Shown piece after piece: positions 10,746 to 22,452 of a stretch of 64,000 nt of DNA. A program made the position numbers and the translations under genes. Below the pieces are notes generated by a model. That model saw nothing but the letters and a program-made list of their open reading frames with translations. It had not been told where the DNA came from and searched no databases. Source of the DNA: Plotosus lineatus (lineage: Eukaryota > Chordata > Actinopteri > Siluriformes > Plotosidae); contig CM045731.1 in assembly GCA_024760905.1 (NCBI GenBank), positions 51,348,501 through 51,412,500 on the forward strand, read 5' to 3'. Each line of letters starts with the position of its first letter. Positions within the stretch are counted from its first letter, which is position 1.

Positions 10746-10929
10746 TGATTGCAATGCGTCCAAACTTGTTTTTAGTATTTATGTTTGGGGTCGTTGATAG
10801 CAGTACTGGAACCATTATCAGTATGCTTATTTTCTTGCACTCATGGTTGGCGGAAAACACTTCATTACCAACATCTGAACCAATAATGAACATATGTGTC
10901 AACAAATGATAGTGTCAGCATCTTCCTGC

Positions 10930-11412
10930 AACACAAGAAAACTGACTCAGGAGGAGAATATGCAAATTCCACAGAGAAAAGAGCCAAGCCCGGGACTTGA
11001 GCCCAGGAATATCTTACTGTGGGGTCACCATGCTAAAGCACTATGCCCTTGTGACACTCAGGTTAGATCAACTGGCTCTTGGACTCTTGGGATACAGACT
11101 CTAAATTGTCCATACGTGTGAATTTGCGCGTGTAGGTGATTGTTTGCACGCCATAGTGCACCGTAACTCTCACCAAATGTGAGCTTGACTCCAACTTTCA
11201 CATTTATTGCTCACCTCGACATATTGCTTGGGCTCTGGAACCACTTAATCTCAAGCGGGGCTGGACCTTGTCCATAGGTGTGAATGCAAATGGTTGTGTG
11301 TTGGCCTGTGATTGTCTGGCAAGCTGTTCAGGGTGTACCCTGTCTTCACCCAGTGTAGACTGAGATGGGCTCCTGCCTCAATGTGACCCTAATGGGTAAA
11401 TACATGAGTGAG
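10930..11412. mobile_element. SINE-B fragments in both orientations
   Basis: 10930-11056 is a reverse head piece (gggacttgagcccaggaa). 11060-11412 holds forward body and T1 pieces (ggtgtgaatgcaaatggttg, ggcaagctgttcagggtgta). Confidence 0.65.
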
Positions 11413-11443
11413 AAAGTGTACTTGAACATGTTCACTGAAAAAG

Positions 11444-11572
11444 TGTGTGGTCAGGAGTTCAATCCTAAGTACCATCAATGTTGGACTCTTGAGCAAGGCT
11501 CTTAACCCTTAATTGTTCAGTTGCAAGTCGTGCTGGATAAGGGCATCTGCCAAATGCCATAAATGTAAAAAA
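11444..11572 (+). mobile_element. SINE-D, 3' part
   Basis: Contains B-box-like ggagttcaatcc, then gagcaaggctcttaaccct and ggataagggcatctgccaaa, a tail common in teleost SINEs. It ends in poly-A. The head start is unclear. Confidence 0.7.
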
Positions 11573-12401
11573 AAAAACTAAAAAAAATAAAAAACAACTA
11601 AAGATTCATCCTGCTGTAAAAAAAAAAAGGAATTATACCAAGCAAAAGAAATTACTTGTATTTTATAATCCTGAGATAAAAATAAATGTTAAATTTGCTC
11701 ATGGCAACCGTGATGTCTGTTTTTCACAGATTTAATTAGCTGCTATTTCTATGAAACATACTTGGTTTCGGAACAGTTATAACTAAAGCTGCTATTATGC
11801 ATGCAGTAAAAATGTTGCCTCGTAGTGTTGAACGCATCCATTTTTTTTAATAATGTCATTCCCTTACTTAATTTGTATGCTAGACTGCTTGTATTAGCTC
11901 AGCAGTAGAGACCTCACAGAATGCGCCAAGAGCTTCAGTGCTTGGAAAAATCCTGACAAAGCAGCATTCATGCTAGTCGGCTATAAGTGGCATACCAGCT
12001 AAGCCACTGGAAATTGCGACGCAACTCCAGTGCTATGTCATCACTCAAAAACAAACTGTAAAACTCGCAAAAACAAACCGTTTCACCAAACCATGGGCTG
12101 TCCTCCCACTACTACCTCCCACATGTTGTGATAGCAGAGAACAAGAGTCCAGGAGTGTGTTACTGTTCATGCCGTCATGTTCAGCAGTAGATATCTCGCA
12201 CAGATTGGCAACATCTTTTGAAATTCTTTAATCTTCCGCAATGGTTTCGTTCTGGACAGGGTTGTGGTGGATTCCAGGTAAGAGCACATCTCATGGGATG
12301 AAACTGGAGAATCAGGAGAAACATAAATCACAGCCCAACTGCATGATCAACCCTGGAAATCTAAAACTTTGAAGCACCAACATGACAATCCACATTATAG
12401 T
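11573..12401. other. Unique DNA, no gene recognised
   Basis: Two A-rich runs near 11560-11630, otherwise nothing recognisable. Confidence 0.5.
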
Positions 12402-12738
12402 CACTCATTTTGCCAAACCGCTTAATCCTATAAGAGGTGCAGTGAGGCTGAAACCTATTTCAACCAGCACCAAGTGAAGGCGGGGTATGCCCTGAACACC
12501 TTGCAAAAATGCAATACATGCAAAAATTTACACTCACACCTAGTTTTTTTGGTACAGCCAATTGGCTTAATGTACTCATCTTTAAACTGTGGAAGGAAAC
12601 TGGATTACCTGGAGGAAACCCACAGAAGAGAACATAGGGAGAACATGCAAACTCTAAAGAAAAACATCTGATGCTGGAAATTGAACTCCAGCCCTTCTTG
12701 CTGTGAGTTGGACATACCTACCGCTATGCCACCTGTAG
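12402..12738 (-). mobile_element. SINE-B, diverged
   Basis: Reverse copy from ccaaaccgcttaatcctata to ttcttgctgtgagttggac. Confidence 0.78.
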
Positions 12739-12742
12739 CGCA

Positions 12743-13265
12743 TTCACTTGTCAAATCCCACTAGGGTCAAGCGGGCTTGTTCCTATCTCAGCCGGCTCCT
12801 TGAACAGCTTTTCAGACCATCACACGGCCAACACACAGAACCATTTACACTCACACACAAGAGAAATTTGGAACAGCCAGTTAGCTTAAAGTGCATGGAG
12901 CAGTGGTCACCGGGTGGTTGGATCGCTGATCCTAAGGTTGGGGGTTTGAGTCCCACTCCCCACAAGGTTGTCTCAGGAAGGGTATCCAACGTAAAAAACC
13001 TATGCCAAATCAAACATGCGAATCAAATGATTCGTTGTGGCGACCCCTGATAAAAAGGAAAAAGCTGAAAGGAAAAGAAGTAGTTAGTTTAAAGTGCATG
13101 TCTTTGGGCTGTGGGAGGAAACCAGAGTACCAGAAGGAAACCAACACAAGCATGGAGTAAACTGGTAAACTCCACACAGAAACGCCCTCGCGGAGCCCGG
13201 TACTTGAATGCAGAACTTTCTTGCTGTGAGGTGGATGTGCTAACCACTACACCACCACACCGCCC
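12743..13265 (-). mobile_element. SINE-B interrupted by a SINE-A/T2 insertion
   Basis: The reverse copy occupies 12743-12897 and 13082-13265 (gtgcatgtctttgggctgtg to ctaaccactacaccacca). The break coincides with the insertion at 12898. Confidence 0.85.
12898..13081 (+). mobile_element. Short SINE-A/T2 (head joined directly to RTE tail)
   Basis: A 184-bp insertion with head (gatcgctgatcctaaggttg, B-box-like gggtttgagtccc), then ggttgtctcaggaagggtat and the RTE-like 3' end (tgtggcgacccctga, aaaggaaaagaag). The body seen in other SINE-A copies is missing. Flanks agttagcttaaagtgcatg (12879-12897) and agttagtttaaagtgcatg (13082-13100) form a 19-bp target duplication with one mismatch, the sign of LINE-driven retrotransposition. 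Confidence 0.88.
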
Positions 13266-14573
13266 TCCACATTACACATTTATTAAATTCTTATGCATGA
13301 AATTAAAAGGTTTTGAATGTTGTTCGATTGGTGTGTAACATGGATTGAATATGTTTGCCTGCTCATTGGAGCCAAGTGGAGCTGAAATAATTTTAAGTGT
13401 TCCATGTTTATAAATAGAACACTGGAAATGTTTACTCAACTCAAAAAAGAAGTGAGAGTCCCGTCATGGCTGCACTGTGGAAAAGACAGGATGCCCTGTA
13501 TCCAGTCCCGAGTGCGATGATGCAATCCCCAGGTCGTGCTATGTCACGCTATATGACACTCTGTAGGAAAGTATATGCTTGGTATCAGGGATGGGAATTT
13601 AGGGGCACAGGCTGTGAAGTGAGGGTTAGCACCATGCATAGTGTTACCCGGCAGGCGTTAATTAGAGCAACATCTCCCATGTACAGCAGATCACAACAAT
13701 CCAACATGTCCCCTCACGCTCTCGCCTCACGTCTAGTAGTGCTGGCTGTTCTCACGCACATGCTCTCTCCGCTCCACTTCCAATATGACTAATTTATAAA
13801 GAATGCTTCATAACCCCTGATCTGTCAGTGGGTTGAATATGATTGGAAAAGGAAGAGTGGCAGGAGGCTTGATAACAGTTACAGGTTTTAGATGGCTGAA
13901 GTGAGAAATGAGTGTTATCCATTAGTCGTGTGCTATGTGCTCAAATTTTGTGATCAATTATGTAAACATGGCATTATTCAAGAGGGGCTTCTATTATTCT
14001 GCTGTGGGTGTAATAAGACGCTCTTTCTGAAGGATCATTTCCTCATAAGATACATTTTCAATACTGCACTCTATCTATCACCTTCTCAAGTTAAACCACT
14101 ACTCATGACTGTTTGTTACAAAGAGCATGTAGACAAACTTGGGAATGTGAGCAGTTCTCTTATGCGAGCACTGAGAACTGGCATCCTTCCTTTCTTCATG
14201 CTACATTTTACTCTGAAGTGAAGGGGCAATTTAGAGTTTCATTTATTTCCTATAATGCACTTGATCTGCTCACTCTCTGATCAGTCCAACCCTCCATCTA
14301 TTCATCCATCCATCCATCCATCCATCCATCCATTTGTCTGTCTGTCTGTATATCTCATTCTGATTCTCATCTGTCTGTCTGTTTTCTAACATTTTGACAG
14401 CCTTGTTATATAAAATATCTGTATCATTTTCATATCAGTTATTTATTTATAATAATTATTTTCCTATTTCCTCTATAAAAGGTTAAGATGTTATGCATAT
14501 ACACGATGACGTTGTGGTAAGCATGTTCACCTCTCATTATAAAGGTCATGGGCTTAGGTATTCAGAGTCCTGG
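13266..14573. other. Unique DNA, no gene recognised
   Basis: Open frames of about 108 codons at 13466 and 13892 show no domain, no start context of note and no splice sites. A (CATC)n run lies at 14301-14333. Confidence 0.5.
14301..14333. repeat. (CATC)n microsatellite
   Basis: About seven tetranucleotide units. Confidence 0.9.
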
Positions 14574-14745
14574 GGCAGTGGTGGCACAGTGGTTTAGGCT
14601 CTGGCTTACTGATCCAAAGGCTAATGGTTCAAGACCCAACAGCACCATGCTGCCACTGTTGGGCCCCTTGAGCAAGGCCCTTAATCTTGAAGTGCTCAGT
14701 TTTAAGTTGCTCTGGATAAGTGCATCTGCCAAATGGTGTAAATGT
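14574..14745 (+). mobile_element. SINE-D, near full length
   Basis: tRNA-like head with A-box-like tggcacagtgg and B-box-like ggttcaagacc, then cttgagcaaggcccttaat and tgcatctgccaaatggtgta. Confidence 0.8.
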
Positions 14746-14747
14746 AT

Positions 14748-14861
14748 ATCTGTGTGGAGTTTGCACGTTCTCCCTGTCCTAGCATGGGCTTACTTCCAAT
14801 TAGGCTAATTTGTTGTTTCAAATTGGCCCTATGTGTGTATGTGAGTGGGTATGCATGCATG

Positions 14862-14947
<86 letters not shown>

Positions 14948-15078
14948 TGAGTGTTTTGGCCCTGCGATGGTCTTGCAAGCTGCCCAGAGTGTATCCCGCC
15001 TTCACCCAGAGTCAGCTGTGATAGGCACCAGCCTCACTGCATTCCTAGTAGAAGTCAGTGGTTCAGCAAATGAATGAA
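14748..15078 (+). mobile_element. SINE-B with a long (TG)n expansion
   Basis: Body (ctgtgtggagtttgcacgtt) and T1 tail are present. The TG run covers 14864-14942 at the usual internal expansion site. Confidence 0.85.
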
Positions 15079-15123
15079 ACACATACAAACCGCTATAGAA
15101 AAATCAAACAATAATGAAAATAG

Positions 15124-15245
15124 AGGGAATAAGAGAGAGAAGGAGAGATTAAGATACAGAGAGAGGGGGGGAGAGAGAAGAGAGAGAATGAGATAGAGAA
15201 TGAAAGAGAGACTGAAAAGGCGAGAGAATGAAAGCAGAGAGAGCA
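15124..15245. repeat. GA-rich tract
   Basis: Nearly pure purine on the plus strand, with GAGA runs. Confidence 0.85.
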
Positions 15246-15257
15246 GGGTTTTCATTT

Positions 15258-15283
15258 TAATAATAATAATAATAATAATAATA

Positions 15284-15316
<33 letters not shown>

Positions 15317-15390
15317 ATTTATTATATATAATAATTATTATTATTATATATATGATATATTATATAATATAATATATTATAATAATAATA
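15258..15390. repeat. (AAT)n/(ATT)n and TA-rich tract
   Basis: AAT units switch to ATT units, making a perfect hairpin, then TATA-rich sequence. Confidence 0.92.
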
Positions 15391-15765
15391 GTTTTGGTTA
15401 TCAAAAATAATTTATGATTATTTAGACACACTCTTGAGACTGCGGTGATTAACAGCAAGATTCTGCGAAGTGCATTTCTAAACCCTTGTGCTCAGATAAT
15501 TACTGGTTATAATTATGCTCACTTTAAGGCATAGATCATGTTCTTAAAATGAACAATACACACACTGAGTTCACATGAAAAACCCGCATTTATGACTGTG
15601 TGTGGCACAGACTTGCCATAAAAGCCTAGCATAACGGCCTTCTGGTTTTACTCCTGGCACATAATCTCCAGAAGGATGGAACTCAGCTGGTGCCACTCTG
15701 GTTATCAAATCTCTTATGGTGAAGCTTCTTTTGAGGCACCTGTGTTCACCAGCCTGAGAGTGTGT

Positions 15766-15815
<50 letters not shown>

Positions 15816-16254
15816 AATGTATATAAACACTTTACAGGGGAGAGAGTAGGGGAGGGAGGAAGGGATGTTGCCATAGTCAGACTGGCTGGCTACCACAAGA
15901 TCTGCGGCACACCGTGTCATATGATTCCTGGGGTCAGAGGTTATCCCCACTGATGAATATCGCAACAAGGCCACTCACACTCGTGAAAGATGGGGGAGCC
16001 GCTTTCACTCCTCCAGTCTGGAAAGTTTATTTGTGGAATTTCTTCTGCCAGCGCGGGACTCTAAACCTGTCTCGTGCCTGGTGAATTACAGCTGTTATGA
16101 ATATTGGGTTGTCTTCAGCATGATATTGTCTGTCTGTCTGCTGTCAGCACATAATCTGTATATTTACAAAACAAATAAATACTTAAGTTTTATATTCATA
16201 ATAAGAATACAAATATAATATTTATTATATAATAAAGTCTATAAATTGAGGCTA
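15391..16254. other. Unique DNA, no gene recognised
   Basis: Contains a (GA)n run at 15769-15809. No exon is recognised. Confidence 0.5.
15769..15809. repeat. (GA)n microsatellite
   Basis: About 20 GA units. Confidence 0.95.
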
Positions 16255-16414
16255 TAAATAGGCTGCATAGCCGTCAGCATGTTTCTGCCCTGCAATGGCC
16301 TGGCAAGCTGTCCAGGGTCTTCTATGCCCTTCCCAGTGTGGGCTGAGATGGGCACCAGCCTCCCCATGACCCTAATTAGGATTAAGCGTTTCAGAAAATG
16401 AATGAATGAATGAA
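16255..16414 (+). mobile_element. SINE-A/T1, 5'-truncated
   Basis: Begins in the body (aggctgcatagccgtcagc) and runs to ccctaattaggattaagcgt and gaatgaatgaatg. Confidence 0.85.
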
Positions 16415-16423
16415 CTGTTCATT

Positions 16424-16696
16424 CACATTTGCCAAACTGCTTAATCCTATTAGGGTCATGGAAATGCTGTAGACTCCGTGGACACTTGGGGGGGGGGGGG
16501 GGTTGGCTGTTCAGGGTGCAATCTGAACCAGCCAATTAGCCTAATGTGCATGCCTTTAGACTGTAGGAGAAAACAGGACTATCCTGAGGAAATCCACACA
16601 AGAATGGGGGAACAGGCAAACTCCACACAGAAACGCCAGGACTTGAACCCAGAACCTGCTTACTATGAGGCCGACATGTTAACCACAACACCACCA
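16424..16696 (-). mobile_element. SINE-B, internally degraded
   Basis: Reverse T1 start (ccaaactgcttaatcctatt) and head (ggacttgaacccagaacct). A run of about 14 G at 16488-16502 replaces part of the T1 region. Confidence 0.78.
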
Positions 16697-17081
16697 TGTG
16701 TTAAAAAAAATGTGAAATATAATAGCAAGAAACGTATAACGTAACCTGTCAGTAAAAGTCAAACAAGTCAAACAAACAAAAAAATGTAAAAATTGTTATT
16801 ATTGTACTTTTTATTAGTGATAGATGGAATCCGATGAATGTTTATTGGTAATACGTTCCAAATCTTTGGTACTTGAAAGATAAAGCTCTGAGTTGATGTT
16901 TGGAGATGTAGGTTCGAAGATACAGTGAGATGGAGAGATTTATAAAGCATTCAAAGATTTTTGAATGTGTGGCAGTTAGGGATGTCCACTGCTGTAAGTC
17001 TGAATTCACTGAGAGGGTCATGGCAGTTTAGTATGTTAACAAACGAACCAGAGTGATTCTTACGGCTTCCAATAAAAAATA
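16697..17081. other. AT-rich unique DNA
   Basis: No exon or known repeat recognised. Confidence 0.5.
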
Positions 17082-17350
17082 CAGTGGTACCTCACCTTAC
17101 GAAATTAATCCGTTCCAGAGCTTTTTTCGTAACTTGAATTTTTCGTAAATTGAACCACATTTTACATGTAAAATGCGTTATTCGTTCCAAGGCTCCCAAT
17201 ACTACCCCCTAAACCCTTTAAAAATTATAAAAGCATATCTTTGAATACGTCTTTCTGCTTCAATATCGTACCGATGGTAGACGGGTTTGGCCATATTCCA
17301 TTGTGATATCACGAGCCCGCGTCCTCTTTTCACTCGCACTGGAAATCACA

Positions 17351-17402
<52 letters not shown>

Positions 17403-17931
17403 CGTGTGTGTGTGTGTGCATGCGCGTGTTGACTATGTCTTCTTAGCAGAGTTATAATCGTACAAATGTTTATGGAAGGTTAAAAGCCTGAGTCAACAAA
17501 TAAAGCATAAAACAACAGTAACTCTCTCCTTCACACGAAAAGCATCATGGTGGATTCAGCTCCATAATAGGCAATGGAAGGTAGCTGCGTCATTCCTCCT
17601 AGGCAATGGGATCCCTGTCCAAGATGGCGTCAGGTGGACCTGTCCAAGATGTTGCTCTTGAGTGAAGGCGACATGAACGACAGCTCAGTTGTTAGCCAAT
17701 GGGAGGCCAGCGGGGCGGGCTGTTTGAATGTCATTGATGGGACAGCAGCTCGCGGATTGGTTGAATGTTTGAATGGCGCATTTTAATGTTTGAATGGCGC
17801 GTTTGAATTTTTAAGATGGCGCTTTCGTAACGTGAACTTGTTTCGTATCCTGAGACAAAAATTTTAGGAAAATGTTTTTTGTAACCTGAATTTTTCGTTT
17901 GGTGAGACTTTCGTAAGGTGAGGTACCACTG
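17082..17931. mobile_element. Nonautonomous Tigger/pogo-like element
   Basis: An 850-bp element with inverted ends cagtggtacctcaccttacg and cgtaaggtgaggtaccactg (perfect over 20 bp), flanked by TA on both sides (17080-17081, 17932-17933). A TA target and CAGTGGTACCTC-type ends suit Tc1/mariner Tigger-like elements. No transposase frame is present; the interior carries a TG microsatellite. Confidence 0.9.
17353..17430. repeat. (TG)n with (CG)n core
   Basis: GT runs flank a short gcgcgcgcg stretch, a pattern able to adopt Z-DNA. Confidence 0.9.
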
Positions 17932-18155
17932 TATATAATGACTCCGTCTACTGGAGTTTAATAAACACCCCCAAAGCTTTCTTCGGTTACATTTACTACA
18001 ATTACCACATACATGTTTTATAAAACCTATTTTCGAGTGCAGACATTTTGATTTTTATAGTGAATGTTAAGCCAGCACCCTTTACTGATTTAAAAATATT
18101 GCATGCTATTTAAAAAAATAATAATAATTTTGTGTAAATCTGTTATTGACTTTGG

Positions 18156-18358
18156 GGTGGCAAGGTGGCATAGTGGTCAATACTTACATCTCACAGCAAG
18201 GTGTTGGTTTGAGTTCTGGGCTCGGCGAGAATGTTTCTGTGTGGAGTTTGCATGTTCTCTCATGCCTTTGTAGGTTTCCTCAGGGTACTCTAGTTTCCTC
18301 CCACAGTCCAAACACATGCACACTAGGCTAATCGGCTGTTCTAAATCACCCTTAAAAT
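18156..18358 (+). mobile_element. SINE-B, 5' half
   Basis: Head (gcaaggtggcatagtggtca, ggtttgagttctgg) and body to ggctaatcggctgttctaaa; T1 is missing. Confidence 0.82.
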
Positions 18359-18414
18359 GCAAAATGACATAAATGTAAATGTAGTAAGAGCGATAAACAT
18401 TTGTTTGCTCTCAT

Positions 18415-18452
18415 TCTTTCTTTCTTTCTTTTTTTCTTTCTTTTCTTTCTTA
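18415..18452. repeat. (TTTC)n tract
   Basis: Pyrimidine run of TTTC-type units. Confidence 0.9.
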
Positions 18453-19461
18453 GCTTTCGTGTTACCAAGAAACAAAGCAAAGCAAAGCATGAATCGTTGG
18501 TTCTGAAGACTTTCCTATGGTGGAAATCGTCCACGGTGTTTAAAAGTAATGGAACTAAAGACTCCTCCTAGAGACATAAACATTAAATAACTGTCAGCTT
18601 ACAGAAAGCATGGTTGTGTTTAACGTTTGATCGAAACATTTAATATAGCGCAGTATTTGTGTAAGACAGGGCTGTCGTGTAATGCAGCAAGCAAAGTTCA
18701 GTGAGATAAAAAACACACAAATCACAGCTGAGCGTATTTCATTCTCCTGATCAGAGGAGGTTTTGCAGCTTTTCTGTCTGTCCTAATCATGCAGAGTATT
18801 TTATCTGTTTTCGGAAATGGCCTGCAGCTACAAGCAGCACGTGGTGCTCACATTGGCTCTGCTTTGATTTGATACTGTGTAATAATGCAACTTTGTCCTC
18901 CGTGACAGATCTTGTGAAGAGCTGACAGATGGAAAGAGAGCTCGTGGCAGCCCCGTCATCATGCTTTCGCTTGCCCCCAAAACCGCGTGCCATGGTGCTG
19001 TAGTCAGCCTGTAATGAAGCGAGGTGTTGCCAGCTCAGCCATTTATTAACACACTAACAAGGAGTGGAGTGACTGATGGCCGGGTGGCCAGGCATGTGTT
19101 TGTGTATGAGAGCTGCACAAAGCCGTGTCAAACCGCACCACATACCACCACAGACAGGAGAAGAATCCATTTGGATTGTTGACACTGAACTTTATGAACC
19201 AGACAAGGCCACATTTCAGAGTTTTTCCCTGTGCGGCTGCTGTCTCGCTCACACTCCTGTGTTCCTCCTCTCTGGCCTTCCGCCTCATAGAATACCTTTT
19301 CTTTTTTATTATTATTGTGACGGGGGTTTTACAAGAAGACAACATGTTGAATAGAGTATAAATAAAGCATACACTGCCGTTGAGGCAAATTATATCAACA
19401 GTCTCATTAAAAACAAAAAGAAAAACCCAACATTCTTTGTTTCTATGTTCAATAAGAAACC
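18453..19461. other. Unique DNA, no gene recognised
   Basis: A 141-codon minus frame at 19046-19471 and a 92-codon plus frame overlap it. Neither shows a domain or splice borders, and both run into the neighbouring SINE. Confidence 0.5.
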
Positions 19462-19742
19462 AGGGTGGCACGGTGGTGTAGGTGTTAGCATGTCCGACTC
19501 ACAGCAAGCAGGTCCTAGATTTGATTCCCAGCCTCGGGGGTTTCTGTGTGGAGTCTTCATGTTCATGTGCTTGTGAGAGTTTCCTCTGAGAACTCCAGTT
19601 TGCACCCTCTGTCCAAAGACATGCACATGAAGGCTGACTATCTGTTCCAAGTTGCCCCTCGGTGTGAGTCTGAGTGTGAACGGTTGTGTGTGTGTTGGCT
19701 GAGATAGGTGGCAGGATTGAGTGGTTCAGCAAATGAGTGAGT
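19462..19742 (+). mobile_element. SINE-B
   Basis: Head with A-box-like tggtgtaggtg and B-box-like gatttgattccc; body complete; T1 shortened. Confidence 0.84.
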
Positions 19743-19889
19743 GAGTGTACTTTATATGGTACAGGTGGAACAGCAGTGTTGTGGTGGTTAGTATGTTTGC
19801 TCCTCGTTCCTCTGCCTTTGGAGTTGCTGTGTTTAGATCATTGTTCTCCTTTGTGGGGTTTCTCACTGTGATGGACTGGTGTCATCTAA

Positions 19890-20283
19890 AAAGTGTGAGT
19901 GTCCTCCCTGTGCTTGTCTGGGTTTTCCTCAGGGTACTCCAGTTTCCTCCAACAATCCAAAGACATGCACATACGGCTAATTAGCTGTTCTAAATTGCCC
20001 CGGATGTGAGCACGAGTATGAACAGTTGTGTGTTTTGGCTCTGTGATGGTCCGTTGTCACCCAAAAAAGTGTAAGTGTCCCCCCTGTGCTTGTGTGGGTT
20101 TCCTCATGGTACTTCAGTTTCCTCCAAAAGTCCAAAGAATAGGCTAGCTGGCTGTTCCAATTTGACCCTAGGTGCGAGCGTTGCTACAGGGTGTATGCAG
20201 CCTTCACCCAGTGTCGGTTGAAATAGACACCAGCCCCCCCCTGACCTCAGTAGGATTAAGCGTTTTAGCGAATGAGCGAGTGA
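19890..20283 (+). mobile_element. Two tandem headless SINE-B copies
   Basis: 19890-20070 and 20071-20283 each start near gtgtcctccctgtgcttg and carry the body. Only the second reaches T1 (gtaggattaagcgttttag). Confidence 0.78.
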
Positions 20284-21536
20284 CGAGTGAGTGTATATGC
20301 TGCATATTTTAGAAAAACATAATAGGAAAGCTGGACAGTTCTTGCCACAAAGCACAAACAATGATAGCTGTTGCTACATGGCCAGGAGTTTTTGTCTCAA
20401 CATGACCATAGTGCTTGGTTAAATCCCAATTAAAAGATTTTGTTTTAATGATTACACATTTCTTTGGCATTGATTCATCCCTCAAGGATACATGAACATA
20501 AATCAAATCCAACTCGGCTTCAAGCTGCAACGCTGTAGAAAAAAAAAATGTGGAAAAAGAAAGAAAGAAGACGAAGATGTAGGCTTGCCACTGGGGTGAT
20601 TGTGTACAAGTTTAATCTGACATGCTGACAGGTATTTATACTGATAACAGAGTGCATTTTTGGCAAATGAGGCACAACACGTTGCATTTTTCTCTCTGTG
20701 TTGAAGACAACCGTGTATATCAGACATGCATGTGCTTGTTAGGCTTAAAATCATGTCAGACAGATCAGCGCTCAAGCTAATGTATATTCGTCGCTCAGGG
20801 AAACAACTGACTCCTATGTGGTAATCCAGACATATTTAGCAGGTGGCGCAATTTATGATTACGCACATCTCACCACAAGTGCTCATAATAGGAGCACAAG
20901 TCATTTAATGCGCGTAAAATGAGCCATGTATTTTGGGTAGTGGTACACACAAAGATGATGTGTTTGTAACTGGAATAGCACTGGGATGTATGATTTAATG
21001 ACCCAAAAAAATTAAATGTGAGCTGCTGGCTAGTTCAAAATAAAAAAATGCAAAAAGCTCAAAAATTCCTCTCCAATCTATTTATTTTATATTATAGTCC
21101 TTTCTGTCTTTCTCTCCATCCAGCCCTGTGACAGTCTTTCTCCTTATCACTCAGAGAGCAGATAATGGGGGGCAGATTTAGTCTTATTAACATCATTAGT
21201 GTTATCCTTGTCTAGTCATCCGAATGGGTAGGAGGCACATGCTGGTGCCGGATGCCTGACATGGTTCTCATAGTGGTGCTGTGCAGTGCGGAGACTGTCT
21301 GCCCTGATTGGATTGAGCTCTGTGGGAAATGGCTGGTTAGCTCCAGGAGACATGAGAACTCGGAAATGTGCGTGCGGCATTTTAAAAGAGGTCATTTGCC
21401 AGACTGTTAAGAATGTGACACTGTTACAACGTGAATAAGAAATACGCCATTCGAGGACACGCGTCAGTGAGCCGATTGAAGGTGTACTGCTTTCATAAAC
21501 CGTCAATGAGAGCAATACTGTAAAATTAATTTATAA
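20284..21536. other. Unique DNA, possible conserved block
   Basis: No exon recognised. The part 21130-21510 is repeat-free and CpG-containing, with a GATA-type cagataatgg at about 21160. Confidence 0.4.
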
Positions 21537-21908
21537 TAGTATTCATTCATTCATTCATTTATCTACCAACCCACCTAATCTCACTAGAGTAGCATGGAGG
21601 CACTTGACTCTAGGCAAAGGCAGGGTGCACAGCCCAACAATCCATTGCAGGGCTGACCCACACACACACATACACACACACACACACAAATACATAGCCA
21701 ATCACATTCACACCCACACAAGGGGGACATTTGGAACAGCATAACTGCCTAATTTGGATGTTCGTGCACTGTTGGAGGAAACCAGAGTACCCTGAGGAAA
21801 CCCATGCAAGCACTCTGAAAACATGCAAAGTCCACACAGAAATACCCAAGCCTGGGACTCAAACCCAGGATCTTCTTGCTGTGAGGTGGACATACTAACC
21901 AGTGTGAT
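21537..21908 (-). mobile_element. SINE-B with (ATTC)n end and (AC)n expansion
   Basis: The 3' end is attcattcattcattcattt. The AC run (21661-21689) lies at the internal expansion site. The head ends at ttcttgctgtgaggtggaca. Confidence 0.85.
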
Positions 21909-21911
21909 CCC

Positions 21912-22118
21912 CTATTTGCCCAACTGTTTAATGTATTACAGAGCGAACACAAAGAAAACTATTCTCATTCACACCTAGCGACAATTTGGAACAGCTAATT
22001 AGCTTAACCCATGCGAGCACAAGGAAACCATGGAAACTCCAGATAGAAATGCTTTTGCTGAACATGGGACTTGAACCACGGATCTTCTTACTGTGAGGCA
22101 GACAAGCTAATTACTTTG
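21912..22118 (-). mobile_element. SINE-B, diverged
   Basis: Reverse body (gacaatttggaacagctaat) and head (gggacttgaaccacggatct). Confidence 0.75.
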
Positions 22119-22195
22119 CTGATGATAATATTCAAAATAATCAGTAAACTTCCACCTCAGCCAGCCTATCAGATATTAGACCTGAAGGTCTAGAC

Positions 22196-22452
22196 CACAG
22201 GTGTCAAACTCATGCCATGAAGGGCCATGTGGCTGCAGGTTTTTGTTTCAATCAAGCAGCAGAACACCTGACTTTGCTTCATTTAAACAACTCATCTGGT
22301 CAGTGTCTATACAGAGCACACATATTGACCAATCAGCTGCCTGAAGACCCAGCTCAGTTGTTTAAATGGAACAAAGTCAGGTGTGCTGCTGCTTGGTTGA
22401 AACAAAAACCTGCAACCACATAGCCCTTTGGGGAATGAGTTTGACACCCCTG
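22196..22452. mobile_element. Foldback hAT-type MITE
   Basis: A 257-bp element with ends cacaggtgtcaaactca and tgagtttgacacccctg. The inverted similarity continues inward for about 100 bp (cctgactttgcttcatttaa against ttaaatggaacaaagtcagg). Flanks are gtctagac (22188-22195) and gtctagag (22453-22460), an 8-bp duplication with one mismatch. Confidence 0.9.

Noticed and set aside
13466..14221. Two plus-strand frames of about 108 codons
   Set aside because: No domain, no supporting signals; likely chance.
19046..19471. 141-codon minus-strand frame
   Set aside because: Begins inside a SINE-B, no domain, no conserved pattern.
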